A stretch of 54,047 bases of DNA from Anaerolineales bacterium (GCA_020060625.1 JAGUZU010000066.1:1-54047), one strand, 5' to 3'; shown: positions 40,825-49,866, counted from the stretch's first letter. Notes: generated by a model from the letters alone, not told the origin. Made by a program: numbers and translations.

Positions 40825-42036
40825 TTACAAGCCGGCAGCTTTCTTCAGCGCCTCCGCCTTATCGGTGCGCTCCCAGGGGAGTTCGATGTCATCACGCCCG
40901 AAGTGACCGTATGCGGCGGTCTGGCGGTAGATGGGTTTGCGCAGGTCAAGGTCGCGGAGGATCGCGCCGGGGCGCAGGTCGAAGTGTTCGTTGATGAGCG
41001 CGGCGATTTTCTCATCCGCTATTTTTGCGGTGCCGAACGTTTCGACATTGACGGAAAGCGGATGCGCCACGCCAATTGCGTATGACACCTGCACTTCCAC
41101 GCGGTCTGCCAGCCCGGCGGCGACGACATTTTTCGCCGCGTAGCGGGCGGCATACGCGGCGGAGCGGTCCACCTTTGTGGGGTCTTTCCCGGAGAAGGCG
41201 CCGCCGCCGTGACGCCCCATGCCGCCGTAGGTATCCACGATGATTTTGCGCCCGGTCAAGCCCGCATCGCCCATCGGACCTCCAACCACGAACCGCCCGG
41301 TGGGGTTGACATACACTTTGAGGTTTTTATCCACCAATTCTTCGGGCAGGGTCTGCATGATGATCTGCTCGGTAACGCTTTCTGCGATTTCTGCTTGGGA
41401 AATTTCCGGGGCATGTTGTGTGGAAATTAGAACGGTATCCACGCGTTTTGGTTTGCCGTTGGAATATTCGATGGTCACCTGGCTCTTGGCATCCGGGCGC
41501 AGCCAGGAGAGTTCGCCGCTTTTGCGCAGTTCGCTTTGCTTGCGGGTGAGTTTGTGAGCAAGGTAGATCGGCAGCGGCATAAGCGTGGGAGTTTCATTGC
41601 AGGCGAAGCCGAACATCATGCCCTGGTCGCCCGCGCCGATGGCTTCCACTTCGGCTTCGGTCATGCTGCCGTCCTTGGCTTCGAGCGCCTTGTCCACGCC
41701 CATGGCGATGTCGCCGGACTGTTTGGCGATGGCAACCAGCACGCCGCAGGAATTTCCGTCAAAGCCTTTCTCGCTGTCATCGTAGCCGATCTCGTTGACC
41801 ACCTTGCGGACAAGGTCGTCATAGTTGAAAACGGCATTGGTGGTGATCTCGCCAAGCAGCATGACGTACCCTGTTTTTACGGCTGTTTCACACGCCACGC
41901 GCGAGCGCGGGTCCTGTTCGAGGCACGCGTCCAGTACCGCGTCTGAGATCTGGTCGCACATTTTGTCGGGATGTCCTTCCGATACCGACTCTGATGTAAA
42001 CATCAGGCTGGGGGAAGACATAAAAGTATTGCTCAT
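40825..42036 (-). CDS. metK: S-adenosylmethionine synthetase
   Basis: A 403-residue enzyme making SAM from methionine and ATP. Seen: [74 protein letters not shown], and the C-terminal YGHFGR. AAAGGAG precedes the ATG. Control is by the SAM-I riboswitch upstream. It stands alone with its own terminator. Confidence 0.98.
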   Translation of the reverse strand: MSNTFMSSPSLMFTSESVSEGHPDKMCDQISDAVLDACLEQDPRSRVACETAVKTGYVMLLGEITTNAVFNYDDLVRKVVNEIGYDDSEKGFDGNSCGVLVAIAKQSGDIAMGVDKALEAKDGSMTEAEVEAIGAGDQGMMFGFACNETPTLMPLPIYLAHKLTRKQSELRKSGELSWLRPDAKSQVTIEYSNGKPKRVDTVLISTQHAPEISQAEIAESVTEQIIMQTLPEELVDKNLKVYVNPTGRFVVGGPMGDAGLTGRKIIVDTYGGMGRHGGGAFSGKDPTKVDRSAAYAARYAAKNVVAAGLADRVEVQVSYAIGVAHPLSVNVETFGTAKIADEKIAALINEHFDLRPGAILRDLDLRKPIYRQTAAYGHFGRDDIELPWERTDKAEALKKAAGL

Positions 42037-42060
42037 AGTTTTTCTCCTTTAGAAAAGAAA

Positions 42061-42097
42061 ATTGCCCATTCAGACGTGCAGAAAGGGCAATTCGAAT
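42061..42097 (-). terminator. Terminator of the SAM-I riboswitch expression platform
   Basis: On the minus strand, ATTGCCC/GGGCAAT with a 17-base loop, then TTTCTTTTC, then the metK Shine-Dalgarno sequence. This is the standard off-state of a transcriptional SAM-I switch. Confidence 0.85.
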
Positions 42098-42109
42098 TAT
42101 GCTAGGTTA

Positions 42110-42290
42110 CCCTCTCATCTTCCAGCGTATCCTGTCGGAATTGGCACCGTGATTTAGTTGTGTAGTTTCGTGGTTTAGCAGTTTTGTAGTTTTCGACTAT
42201 CCAAACTACTTAACTACCTGACCATCCAACTAAATTCGGTTGTCGAGGCATCGCAGGGCCGGTCCCTCCGCCTCTCTGGATAAGAGCGTC
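42110..42290 (-). ncRNA. SAM-I (S-box) riboswitch aptamer with enlarged arm
   Basis: On the minus strand the S-box elements appear in order: CTCTTATCCAGAGAGG, CGGAGGGACCGGCCCTG, GATGCC-TCGACAACC, then CGGTGCCAATTCCGACAGG and the closing GATGAGAGGG. Between CAACC and CGGTGCC an insert of about 95 bases forms an outer stem ATTTAGTTG/CAACTAAAT and contains AGTAGTTT-type repeats. The aptamer is therefore about 180 bases, longer than the usual 100-120. SAM binding should terminate metK transcription. Confidence 0.92.
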
Positions 42291-42402
42291 TTTTCTGGGT
42301 TATTAAGTTGTAGCGCGGATAATACCATAGCAAAAATTGCGAGTCAATAAAAAAACAAGCCGTCGGCGTGAACCGGCGGCTTGCTGGCAAACATATCGAG
42401 GC

Positions 42403-43332
42403 TTAGTCCGAGGCGCAGCGGAAGCCGATTTTGGGTGAGAATTCGCCGAGATAGTCCGCGGAGTAAATGTCATCCGCATCCGGGTTGGAGCCGCGCACGG
42501 AGGCGCGGTTTGCAACGCGCACATCCTTGAAGACATCCTGGAATGTGCCGCCGCGTACCACGCGGTTGAAATACACGCTGCGCGCGCCGGGTCCGGGCGG
42601 GTTCACCGTCACACCCTGGGCATAGTAATTGCCGTCGTAATAGTCATGCACCCATTCAGCGACGTTGCCAGCCATATCCAAAATGCCGAAGGGACTCGCC
42701 CCGGCGGGGAAGGTCCCCACGCGGGTGGTATCGCCGACGAAGTAATTGAAGTTGCCGCGCGAGGAATCCGGGCGATCATCACCCCATGGGTAGGTGCGAA
42801 AGTCGTCGCCGCGAGCCGCGCGTTCCCATTACGCTTCGGTCGGCAGGCGTCGCCCAGCCCATTTGCAGTAGGTATCCGCTTGCAGCCAGGTAACGTACAC
42901 AACAGGGTAGTCGTTGAACTCCGAATTGTTAAAATACGAGTTGCGCGTTTGAGACTTGAAGTTCTGCGGAGGTTCGCAGCTGCCGGACTGTACGCACAAC
43001 ATGTACATACCATTGGTCACTTCCAGTCTATCCATCCAGAATGCCTTTAAAGACACATTGTGGTCGGGTTTTTCGTCTTTCTGTTCGTCAACATCGAGCG
43101 CGCCCATGCGGAAGGTGCCTTCCGGAATAAAGGCTTGGGGCATTCCATCCACCTGCGAAACCCGCTCCGAGCCGGCATCGCCGCCGGAAACGATTTCCGC
43201 AGTGGGGTTGATGACGGTGGTTGCAATGGGCATTGCAGTTGGAAGTGCAATCGCCGTAGGCTGGGCGCTGCCCGCCTGGCAGGCTGAGGCAAATAAAGCC
43301 AGAACAGCCAGAATTGGGAATAGCTTTTTCAT
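42403..43332 (-). pseudogene. FGE-like lipoprotein, one in-frame stop codon
   Basis: The frame encodes about 309 residues: signal peptide with lipobox ASAC (C18), a short linker, and an FGE/SUMF1-like domain (VTNGMYMLC, YCKWAGRRLPTEA, PWGDDRPD, LDMAGNVAEWV, VVRGGTF, IGFRCASD). One TAA at 42829-42831 falls in PTEA-stop-WERAARG. The intact paralogue at 44376 has Glu there, so a single GAA-to-TAA change explains it. No frameshift is needed and the rest of the frame is open. It may be a fresh pseudogene, a sequence error, or a read-through product. AGGAGGC precedes the ATG. Confidence 0.85.
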
Positions 43333-43349
43333 CGAGCCTCCTTGTGTAT

Positions 43350-43493
43350 TTAACCTAAGTTGTCACCTTCAAAGAAGTAACAGGAAATTCGACTGTTTTG
43401 AACCGCCGAGGGCGCGGAGTTCTTCATGAATTTCTCTGCGTTCTCCGCCACTCTCTGCGGTAAAAAAGTAGATAAGGCAGCAACTTAGGTTAT
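43350..43493. repeat. Inverted-repeat-bounded insert containing a family A repeat
   Basis: TAACCTAAGTTG at 43351-43362 and CAACTTAGGTTA at 43481-43492 are perfect inverted repeats enclosing about 118 bases. Inside lies family A copy 3 (43397-43470), inverted relative to copy 2. The unit sits between two divergent genes and resembles a small MITE-like element. The target-site duplication was not identified. Confidence 0.7.
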
Positions 43494-43586
43494 TTATGAA
43501 CCCAGTATATAAAACAAGGACTTTTTTCCTAATCCCCCAAAGGTAACATTTTGGTGAGAAAATACGACTTATTACGACTTTCTGTG

Positions 43587-43592
43587 TATAAT
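43587..43592 (+). promoter_or_regulatory. -10 element of the response regulator gene
   Basis: TATAAT preceded by TG and one base (TGTG-TATAAT), 28 bases before the ATG at 43621. No good -35 was found. Confidence 0.65.
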
Positions 43593-43620
43593 GCGGCTTG
43601 CATCTTTGTAAACCCGCTTC

Positions 43621-44343
43621 ATGCCCGACAATGGACCCGAAATGACTCCCCGTGATCTAACCCCGCCTCAAAATACACCCCGCGTTTTCATCGTTTGCGA
43701 CCAGGATGCCACTGCCCCGATCTGGGGATACATCATCCGGGAAAAAGGACTCATCGCCATCGTGGAGACGTCCGTCAAACGCGCCATGCAGCGTTCCGTC
43801 GAGGAAATCCCCGACCTGATCGTCATTGACGTAAACGCGCCTCATGCCCAGCGGATGGAACTATGCCGCACATTCCGCTCGCTTGGCGCAAGCCCCATTC
43901 TTCTCTTCCTGCCATACAACAACGAATCCGAAATTCTGGAAGCCTACCAAAACGGCGTGGACGAATGCGTAATCAAACCCATCAGCCCGGCGATCTTCCT
44001 TGCCAAGATCATTGCCTGGTCTCGCCGCAGTTGGAGCGAACCGATGCGCCCCCGCCACGCGGGACGCCTGCGGCTTGATCCGTCCCATCGCTCCATCATC
44101 GGCTCGAACAAAAAAGAGACCAAACTCACCAACCTTGAATTTCGTCTCTTGCATCTTCTTATGAGTCGTCCCGGCTATGTCTTTCCCTCCGAAGAGATCA
44201 TACAAACCGTTTGGGGCGCGGAAGGGGACGTGATCCAGTTAAAGAATGTGATCTACCGCCTTAGAAAAAAACTGGAAGAAGAAACCAGCGAAGCGCATCT
44301 CATCAAGACCTGGCCCGGCGGCTATAGTTTTGTGGACGAATAA
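43621..44343 (+). CDS. OmpR/PhoB-like response regulator with atypical receiver
   Basis: A 240-residue protein. The receiver (about 20-135) has the acidic D-x-D in VCDQDA, the phospho-Asp candidate in LIVIDVN and the Lys in CVIKPIS, so phosphorylation is possible. A winged-helix domain (about 150-238) follows: LTNLEFRLLHLLMSRPGYVFPSEEII, NVIYRLRKKLEEE and TWPGGYSFVD. It should bind DNA as a dimer. No kinase is adjacent. It is flanked on both sides by minus-strand FGE-like lipoprotein genes. Confidence 0.88.
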   Translation: MPDNGPEMTPRDLTPPQNTPRVFIVCDQDATAPIWGYIIREKGLIAIVETSVKRAMQRSVEEIPDLIVIDVNAPHAQRMELCRTFRSLGASPILLFLPYNNESEILEAYQNGVDECVIKPISPAIFLAKIIAWSRRSWSEPMRPRHAGRLRLDPSHRSIIGSNKKETKLTNLEFRLLHLLMSRPGYVFPSEEIIQTVWGAEGDVIQLKNVIYRLRKKLEEETSEAHLIKTWPGGYSFVDE

Positions 44344-44375
44344 CCGCTTCAAACCCCGCCCGAACCTGCTGCTGT

Positions 44376-45320
44376 TTAATCAGTCTCTGCGCATCTGAAA
44401 CCGATCTTCATCGAACTGCGCCCGTAATAGGCATCTTCATTTGGCTGCGCTTTCGGATCGGGTCCATTCAAAAAGTTGCGGTTGGCGAGTCGCAACACAA
44501 CTCCGTCATCCTGAAATGAGCCGCCGCGAATCACCCGCATCGTATTGAAGACATCATCCTCCGATGGACCCGATGGATTCTCAAGCGGGGACTTGGCGTA
44601 ATAATCCGGCTTATACCAATCTGCCACCCACTCCCACACATTTCCAGCCATATCCAATACCCCAAACGGACTCGCGCCTTCGGCATACGACCCCACGCGC
44701 GACGTATCTCCGACGATGTTGATTGCGTTGGCGTTATATTCATTCGGGAATTCATCGCCCCAGGGGAAATTCCGTTTGTCATCGCCCCGCGCGGCGCGCT
44801 CCCATTCCGCTTCGGTCGGCAGTCGCCGTCCCGCCCATTGACAATAGGCGTTTGCGTCGTACCATGTCACATACACGACGGGGTAATCCTGAAATTCAGG
44901 ATTTTCGAAATAATCTTCGCGGTTATCGGATCGGAGTTGTGAAGGCGGTCTGCATTCGCCGCTTTGCACGCACAGGTTGTACATGCCGTTCGTGACTTCC
45001 ACTTGATCCATCCAAAACGCGCTGACGTAAACTTCGTGAGGCGGCAGTTCATCGTTTTCGCGATGTACGTCAAGCCCGCCCATGATGAATATCCCTGATG
45101 GGATGAAGAGTTGAGTCATGCCGTCTTTTGGCGAAATTCTGGTCGTTTCCGGCGTGGCGGTGACTTCAGGCGTTGTGGCGGGAATTTCGGTCTCGGTGGG
45201 TGTCGGCGGGATGACCGTCTGTGTGGCGGTGGGTTCGACTTCCGGTGTGCTGGTCGAAGCAGGTTGACAGGCGGCAAGCGATAAAGCCAGGATGATGAGA
45301 ATGATATTTCGATGATTCAT
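44376..45320 (-). CDS. FGE/SUMF1-like lipoprotein, intact paralogue
   Basis: A 314-residue exported lipoprotein: lipobox LAAC (C18), a Pro/Thr-rich linker to about 65, then an FGE-like domain with VTNGMYNLC, YVTWYDANAYCQWAGRRLPTEAEWERAARG, PWGDEFPNEYNANA, VLDMAGNVWEWV, VIRGGSF and KIGFRCAE. The copper-binding Cys motif of active FGE is not seen, so a binding or structural role outside the membrane is more likely than oxidation of sulfatase Cys. It follows the C39-TPR gene by 23 bases and is probably cotranscribed with it. Confidence 0.85.
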   Translation of the reverse strand: MNHRNIILIILALSLAACQPASTSTPEVEPTATQTVIPPTPTETEIPATTPEVTATPETTRISPKDGMTQLFIPSGIFIMGGLDVHRENDELPPHEVYVSAFWMDQVEVTNGMYNLCVQSGECRPPSQLRSDNREDYFENPEFQDYPVVYVTWYDANAYCQWAGRRLPTEAEWERAARGDDKRNFPWGDEFPNEYNANAINIVGDTSRVGSYAEGASPFGVLDMAGNVWEWVADWYKPDYYAKSPLENPSGPSEDDVFNTMRVIRGGSFQDDGVVLRLANRNFLNGPDPKAQPNEDAYYGRSSMKIGFRCAETD

Positions 45321-45343
45321 GGTTTATTGTTTTGGGTGGGATT

Positions 45344-46576
45344 TTATTGCACCAATTGCATGGCGTTGCGCGCCTGATCCTCGAAGAATTTCGGGTTGAT
45401 ACCATCCGCCTTTTGCCAGGCTTTGAGCGCTCCGTCGTAATCTCCCTTGCGGTAGAGACCGTAGCCATACCAAAGCCACGCTTCCTCGGACATTTCCGTA
45501 ATGCCGCGCGCGTAATCGGTGAGGGCGAGCAGGTCGTCGTTTCTGCCGGAGTGGAAGTAGGCAAGGAAAGGTCCGAATTGGTAGCGGAACATGCGCAGCG
45601 GCAGACCGATCTCGCGGGCTTTGTCGTAGGCGAGGGCGGCTTCTTCGTATTTCTCGAAATAAGTCAGGTTGCTGCCGTAGTTGAACCAGTCGAAGGCGTC
45701 GGCGGAGTCGGTGGCAGTGACGGCTTGGGTGGCGATCAGGGCATTTTGCCGATTCAGGTTCGGGTCCCAGTCTGAGGCGAGCAGGGTCTTTACTTCATCT
45801 TCGTATTGCGGGAAGTAGATCACCATATAAAGGTTGTTGAAGGGCTTCCATTCCTCTTCGAGCTGTGCGTAGGAGATGGTCAGGTCTGGACCGTGATAGG
45901 AATCCTGCACGGTGAATTCTTGAGTTGTGTCGTCGTAGGCGGTGATGAGAAGGTAATGCGCCGCCCACAGATCGTCGGCAGGACCGAGCGCGTCGCCGGG
46001 ATTGAGCGATGTCACGCTTTCCACGATGACGGGATAATTCGCCGCCAGCAGGCGTTTAATGATCTCGATGGTTCCGCCCACGCGGTATTCGAGGTTGAGC
46101 CATCCGGCTTGTGTGCGGACGTAGTAACGCAATTCTTCCGGGTTTACGTTGCGGTCGCCGGTGACGGGTTTGACCAGGTCTGAAATGTCGGACTGGTCTC
46201 CTTCCCAACCGTACATGTGCAGCGCCATGGACAGGGTTGCGGGTCCGCAGTTGTTGGGGGTTTGTTTTTCATACGGCGGCGATGTCATGGAAACCTGCGC
46301 AGGCGGTGGGGGGAAGGTGGAGGTGGGCGTGACGGACGGAGTGAGGTTCGCTTTTTTCGTGTTGGTGGGGCGGATGGTCGCTGTGGCAGGCTGCAGCGTG
46401 ACGGGAAGCGCAGTTGGTACGGGACCGACCGGGTCGATCACGTTTTTTACATAGATTTGAAAGACATCGATGCGCCATGCGAGCCGTTCCCGCACATCGG
46501 GAATTTGGTACATCAAAACCGCCGACAGAATCAATCCTGTCAACGCAATGATGATGTTTCTCGTTCTTTTTGACAT
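45344..46576 (-). CDS. Membrane-anchored C39-like peptidase with TPR repeats
   Basis: A 410-residue protein: one N-terminal membrane helix (about 8-25), a Pro/Thr linker, then a papain-like C39 domain (about 95-260) with catalytic Cys in PNNCGPATLSMALHMYGW and His in WAAHYLLITAYDD followed by the Asp in VQDSYHGP. Two or more TPR-like helices follow (about 300-410: AFDWFNYGSNLTYFEKYEEAALAYDKA). A secreted peptide-cleaving or bacteriocin-like-leader function is possible but no substrate is nearby. TG-G-TAAACT ends 7 bases before the ATG, consistent with leaderless start. Confidence 0.82.
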   Translation of the reverse strand: MSKRTRNIIIALTGLILSAVLMYQIPDVRERLAWRIDVFQIYVKNVIDPVGPVPTALPVTLQPATATIRPTNTKKANLTPSVTPTSTFPPPPAQVSMTSPPYEKQTPNNCGPATLSMALHMYGWEGDQSDISDLVKPVTGDRNVNPEELRYYVRTQAGWLNLEYRVGGTIEIIKRLLAANYPVIVESVTSLNPGDALGPADDLWAAHYLLITAYDDTTQEFTVQDSYHGPDLTISYAQLEEEWKPFNNLYMVIYFPQYEDEVKTLLASDWDPNLNRQNALIATQAVTATDSADAFDWFNYGSNLTYFEKYEEAALAYDKAREIGLPLRMFRYQFGPFLAYFHSGRNDDLLALTDYARGITEMSEEAWLWYGYGLYRKGDYDGALKAWQKADGINPKFFEDQARNAMQLVQ

Positions 46577-46668
46577 GGCTGGGAGTTTACCACGTGTAAA
46601 TGAAATGCTTTTAAGGTAAGGAAACAAGCCGCGATTGAATCAAAAAAAGCGTTCGTTCGATTTTTGAC

Positions 46669-46697
46669 TTGACGCCTCTTTCCCCGACAAGTATGAT
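46669..46697 (+). promoter_or_regulatory. Promoter of the flavin reductase gene
   Basis: TTGACG (46669-46674), 17-base spacer, TATGAT (46692-46697). The hexamer ends 9 bases before the ATG, so the transcript would begin at or just before the start codon. Confidence 0.75.
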
Positions 46698-46706
46698 GAA
46701 TTTATC

Positions 46707-47216
46707 ATGGAGAATTTTCCTGTGACGACGCTCGATCCCGAATCTTTGCGGAACGCAATGCGCGCCTGGTCTGCCGGGGTGACGGTTGTGACCGCCGCGC
46801 ACGAAGGTCAACGGCACGGTATGACGGTCAACTCGTTTACGTCCATTTCGTTGGAACCGGCGATGATCACCATTTCCCTGCAATCCGGTTCGCGTACGCG
46901 CGAACTGATCATGAAATCGCGCGCGTTTGGTCTGACGATCCTCTCCGCCGAACAGATGCAAATATCGAATATATTTGCAGGGCGGATTGCGGGCGTGGAA
47001 GACCGCTTTGCAGATTTACAGACCGAGACGCTGGTGACCGGCTCGCCGTTGATCGTGGGCGGTTTGGCATGGCTGGATTGCCGCGTGGCGCAAACATTCG
47101 ACGTCGGGATGAACACCCTGTTCATCGCCGAAGTGCTTGCCGCCCGCGGGGATGGAAGCGGAGAGCCGCTTATCTATCACAGCCGCAGGTATTGGAAACT
47201 GTCCGCTTTGTTGTAG
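46707..47216 (+). CDS. Flavin reductase-like domain protein
   Basis: A 169-residue single-domain protein of the flavin reductase (HpaC/FRED) family, which reduces free FMN or FAD with NAD(P)H or holds bound FMN. Seen: the N-terminal LRNAMRAWSAGVTVVTA, GMTVNSFTSISLEPAMITISL, and the C-terminal LIYHSRRYWKL. There is no partner monooxygenase nearby, so it may supply reduced flavin to several enzymes. Leaderless by promoter position. Confidence 0.88.
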   Translation: MENFPVTTLDPESLRNAMRAWSAGVTVVTAAHEGQRHGMTVNSFTSISLEPAMITISLQSGSRTRELIMKSRAFGLTILSAEQMQISNIFAGRIAGVEDRFADLQTETLVTGSPLIVGGLAWLDCRVAQTFDVGMNTLFIAEVLAARGDGSGEPLIYHSRRYWKLSALL

Positions 47217-47251
47217 TTCGCGCCGGGGGCGTGAATTACATGGAGGGAAAG

Positions 47252-47827
47252 ATGTCTGCCAAGTTAACCGATGGGGAGAAGCAAATCCTTTTGCGTCTCT
47301 CGCGCGAGGCGATTGAATCCGCTGTCAGGGGAAAGCCACTGCCGCCGTTGGATGTGGAGTCCCTTACGCCAACTTTACGGGAACGAGGCGCGTCGTTTGT
47401 CACGCTGACCATCCATGATGAATTGCGCGGCTGCATTGGCGCGTTGGAAGCCTATCAGCCGCTCGCGGACGATGTGCGCGAACATGCCGTCGCGGCGGCA
47501 TTGCAGGATCCGCGCTTTCCTCCGGTGAGTGAAAGCGAATTAAACAGGATCAAGATCGAGGTCTCGCGTTTGAGCGCGCCGCAGGAATTGCGCTACACAA
47601 CGAGCGAGGACCTGCTCAAAAAGTTGAAACCGCATGTGGACGGCGTCATCCTGAAACACGGTCCGCGCAAGGCGACGTTCCTGCCGCAGGTTTGGGAAAA
47701 ACTGCCGGAGCCGTCCGTCTTCCTCGATCAGCTTTGCCATAAGATGGGGGCGCGCCCGGATCTGTGGCGCAATACAAAATTGCAGGTTTATACATATCAG
47801 GTCGAAGAATTCCATGAATTGAATTAA
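47252..47827 (+). CDS. AMMECR1-domain protein (AmmeMemoRadiSam system A)
   Basis: A 191-residue AMMECR1 fold protein. The family hallmark is LRGCIGALEAYQPLADDVREHAVAAALQDPRFPPV (about 50-85), with VDGVILKHGPRKATFLPQVWEKLP later. In other genomes it pairs with Memo and a radical SAM protein; neither is in this window. The start at 47252 follows GGAGG; ATG at 47240 would add four residues. Function is unknown. It is 9 bases from the TPR gene. Confidence 0.9.
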   Translation: MSAKLTDGEKQILLRLSREAIESAVRGKPLPPLDVESLTPTLRERGASFVTLTIHDELRGCIGALEAYQPLADDVREHAVAAALQDPRFPPVSESELNRIKIEVSRLSAPQELRYTTSEDLLKKLKPHVDGVILKHGPRKATFLPQVWEKLPEPSVFLDQLCHKMGARPDLWRNTKLQVYTYQVEEFHELN

Positions 47828-47836
47828 AATCGAACC

Positions 47837-49693
47837 ATGGCGCATGACTTCAAGGAACATTCGGACGACACGATCTTTCAGGATGCGGTGGATGCCCTGC
47901 ACCGCGGCGACAAACCGCGCGCAAAGGAATTGCTGACCCTTTTGCTTAAATCGGATCAGAACAACCCGACTTACTGGGTTTGGTTGAGCGCGGCAGTGGA
48001 CACTCAAAACGAGCGCGTTTACTGCCTGCAAACCGCGCTCAAACTGGACCCGGAAAATGGTACGGCAAAACGGGGCTTGGTCCTGCTCGGAGCTTTACCT
48101 CCCGATGAAAGCGTCCAGCCGTTCCCGATGAACCGTCCGCGCACATGGGAGGAAAAATTACTGCTTGCGGACGAACAGCCAAAAGAGAAGGGGCTGAAAG
48201 CCTTCTCCAAAAAACCGGCTGTCCGCCTGGCGGGGTTGACGGTGATCGGCGTTGCGCTTTGCTCGCTGGTTGTGTTTGGTTTCGTTTTGCCGCGCCGCGC
48301 GAACATCCGCCCAACCCAGACGAGCACGCCGGGACCGTCCCCAACCTTCACCGCCACGCCGACGCTTTTCGGTTCCACTGCCATCCCGACAAATCCATTC
48401 TCCGGTCCCACACCGTTGTGGATGTTCCTGCCCGAAACATATACGCCCACACCTCGTTATGCCAGCACGCCCCGCGCTGTCGAGGCGTCGGATTATTACC
48501 GTCTCGCTGAAGACGCCTTCAAAAAAGGGGATTTCGACACCTACATCCTGAATATGGAGATGATCCTGCCCATCGAGCCGACGTCGGCGGATATTCCCTA
48601 TTTGATCGGTGAAGCCTATCGTCTCAAAGGCGAGGCGAATAACGCGATCCGGGCTTATAACGACTCGATAGAGATCGACCCTAATTATGGTCCGCCCTAC
48701 CTTGGGATCGCGCGGGCGCGTTTGATGGGCAATCCGAATTTCAATGCGGAATCGCTCCTCAATGAAGCCGTCCGGCGCGACCCATACTACGCCGAAGCCT
48801 ATCTCGAACGCGCGCGTTACCACCTCCAACACAATGACCCGGAAAGCGCGCTGGAAGATCTGGAACGCGCCGAGGAACTCCTTCCGCTTTCGCCTGCGGT
48901 GCATCTTCTCTATGCCGAAACTTATCTGGCGATGGATGATCGGGAGAAGGCGCTGGAAGCCGCGCAGAAAGCTTATTCGCTCGATATTACCTCCCTGCCC
49001 GTCTATAAATTACTGGGCGAGTTATATCTCGAGGACGAACAGTATCAAAAGGCGGCGGAAGCGCTGGAGATCTACACCATCTATGCAACGGAGGACGCGC
49101 TTGCGCTGGCGGAACTATCACAGGCGTATTATGAGATCGGAAACTATGAGGCTGTGGTTGTGACGTTCGACAAAGCGACGGAACTCAACCGCACCGGCTT
49201 GCGCAGGTTTTATGCCTATCGCGGACTGTCCCAGTTGGAATTGGGAAACGCCGATGAAGCCGTGAACGACCTCGAAACTGCCGTCAGGGAGAATGACAGG
49301 TCATTTGCAGTGCGGCTGGGACTCACTCGCGGGTATTACATGCAAGGCAAATACGGGAGCGCGCTCCTGCAAACCGATGCGATGGGCTCGCTTGCAGAAA
49401 CCGACGAAGAAAAGGCGCTCACGCTGTACTGGCGCGGACTTTCCCAGGAAGGACGCGGTGACACGCGCGATGCCATCCGTACTTACAATGAATTACTTGG
49501 GATGGATGAAGATGTGATGACCCCCAAAATGCGGCAGGATGCTTTGGATCATCTCAAGGAATTGGGTTTCTCGACGCCAACGCCGCGAACGCCTACCGTC
49601 ACGCCGACATTGCGGACAAGCCCAACGCCTTCACGCACATCAACCCCAACAAGGACGCCAACGCGAACTCCAACAAGAACCCCGACTCCGTAA
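47837..49693 (+). CDS. Membrane protein with TPR repeats and Thr/Pro-rich segments
   Basis: A 618-residue protein: an N-terminal cytosolic helical repeat region (about 10-90), one membrane helix (about 132-152, VRLAGLTVIGVALCSLVVFGF), a Thr/Pro linker (about 158-215), then about ten TPR-like helical hairpins outside (about 218-575), ending in a Thr/Pro tail of TPTRTP repeats (about 580-618). The tail could be a wall-spanning or glycosylated stalk. TAAAAT (47825-47830) ends 6 bases before the ATG and overlaps the previous stop codon, so it may be leaderless. Confidence 0.85.
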   Translation: MAHDFKEHSDDTIFQDAVDALHRGDKPRAKELLTLLLKSDQNNPTYWVWLSAAVDTQNERVYCLQTALKLDPENGTAKRGLVLLGALPPDESVQPFPMNRPRTWEEKLLLADEQPKEKGLKAFSKKPAVRLAGLTVIGVALCSLVVFGFVLPRRANIRPTQTSTPGPSPTFTATPTLFGSTAIPTNPFSGPTPLWMFLPETYTPTPRYASTPRAVEASDYYRLAEDAFKKGDFDTYILNMEMILPIEPTSADIPYLIGEAYRLKGEANNAIRAYNDSIEIDPNYGPPYLGIARARLMGNPNFNAESLLNEAVRRDPYYAEAYLERARYHLQHNDPESALEDLERAEELLPLSPAVHLLYAETYLAMDDREKALEAAQKAYSLDITSLPVYKLLGELYLEDEQYQKAAEALEIYTIYATEDALALAELSQAYYEIGNYEAVVVTFDKATELNRTGLRRFYAYRGLSQLELGNADEAVNDLETAVRENDRSFAVRLGLTRGYYMQGKYGSALLQTDAMGSLAETDEEKALTLYWRGLSQEGRGDTRDAIRTYNELLGMDEDVMTPKMRQDALDHLKELGFSTPTPRTPTVTPTLRTSPTPSRTSTPTRTPTRTPTRTPTP

Positions 49694-49705
49694 CCTGGAC
49701 AAAGG

Positions 49706-49780
49706 CTTCACTGCCAAGACCGCAAAGGACTCGAAGAATAATAAAAGGTTTCTCTGCGCTCTTGGCGTGCCAAGAACCCA
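49706..49780. repeat. Dispersed repeat, family A copy 4 (diverged)
   Basis: Contains CTGCCAAGACCGCAAAG, then a TTTCTCTGCG word and CTTGGCGTGCCAAG. It is the least conserved copy and lies downstream of the TPR gene. Confidence 0.55.
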
Positions 49781-49831
49781 GAATGGGTATCGCGGTTTGA
49801 GAATCAATCTTGTTGGATATTTAATGAATTA

Positions 49832-49854
49832 GGCGACCATCATGGTCGCCTTTT
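49832..49854 (+). terminator. Rho-independent terminator after the TPR gene
   Basis: Stem GGCGACC/GGTCGCC with a 5-base loop, followed by TTTT. The converging minus-strand gene ends at 49867. Confidence 0.85.
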
Positions 49855-49866
49855 CATTTGCTTCTT

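Noticed and set aside
42403-43332. A frameshift splitting the FGE-like lipoprotein into three genes
   Set aside because: Translation on both sides of 42829 is in the same frame, so a single stop codon explains the split. The short frame at 42609-43013 is a shadow in another frame.
46149-46573. Two overlapping + strand frames opposite the C39 gene
   Set aside because: They are Gly/Val-rich shadows; the minus-strand protein has a signal anchor and catalytic Cys/His motifs.
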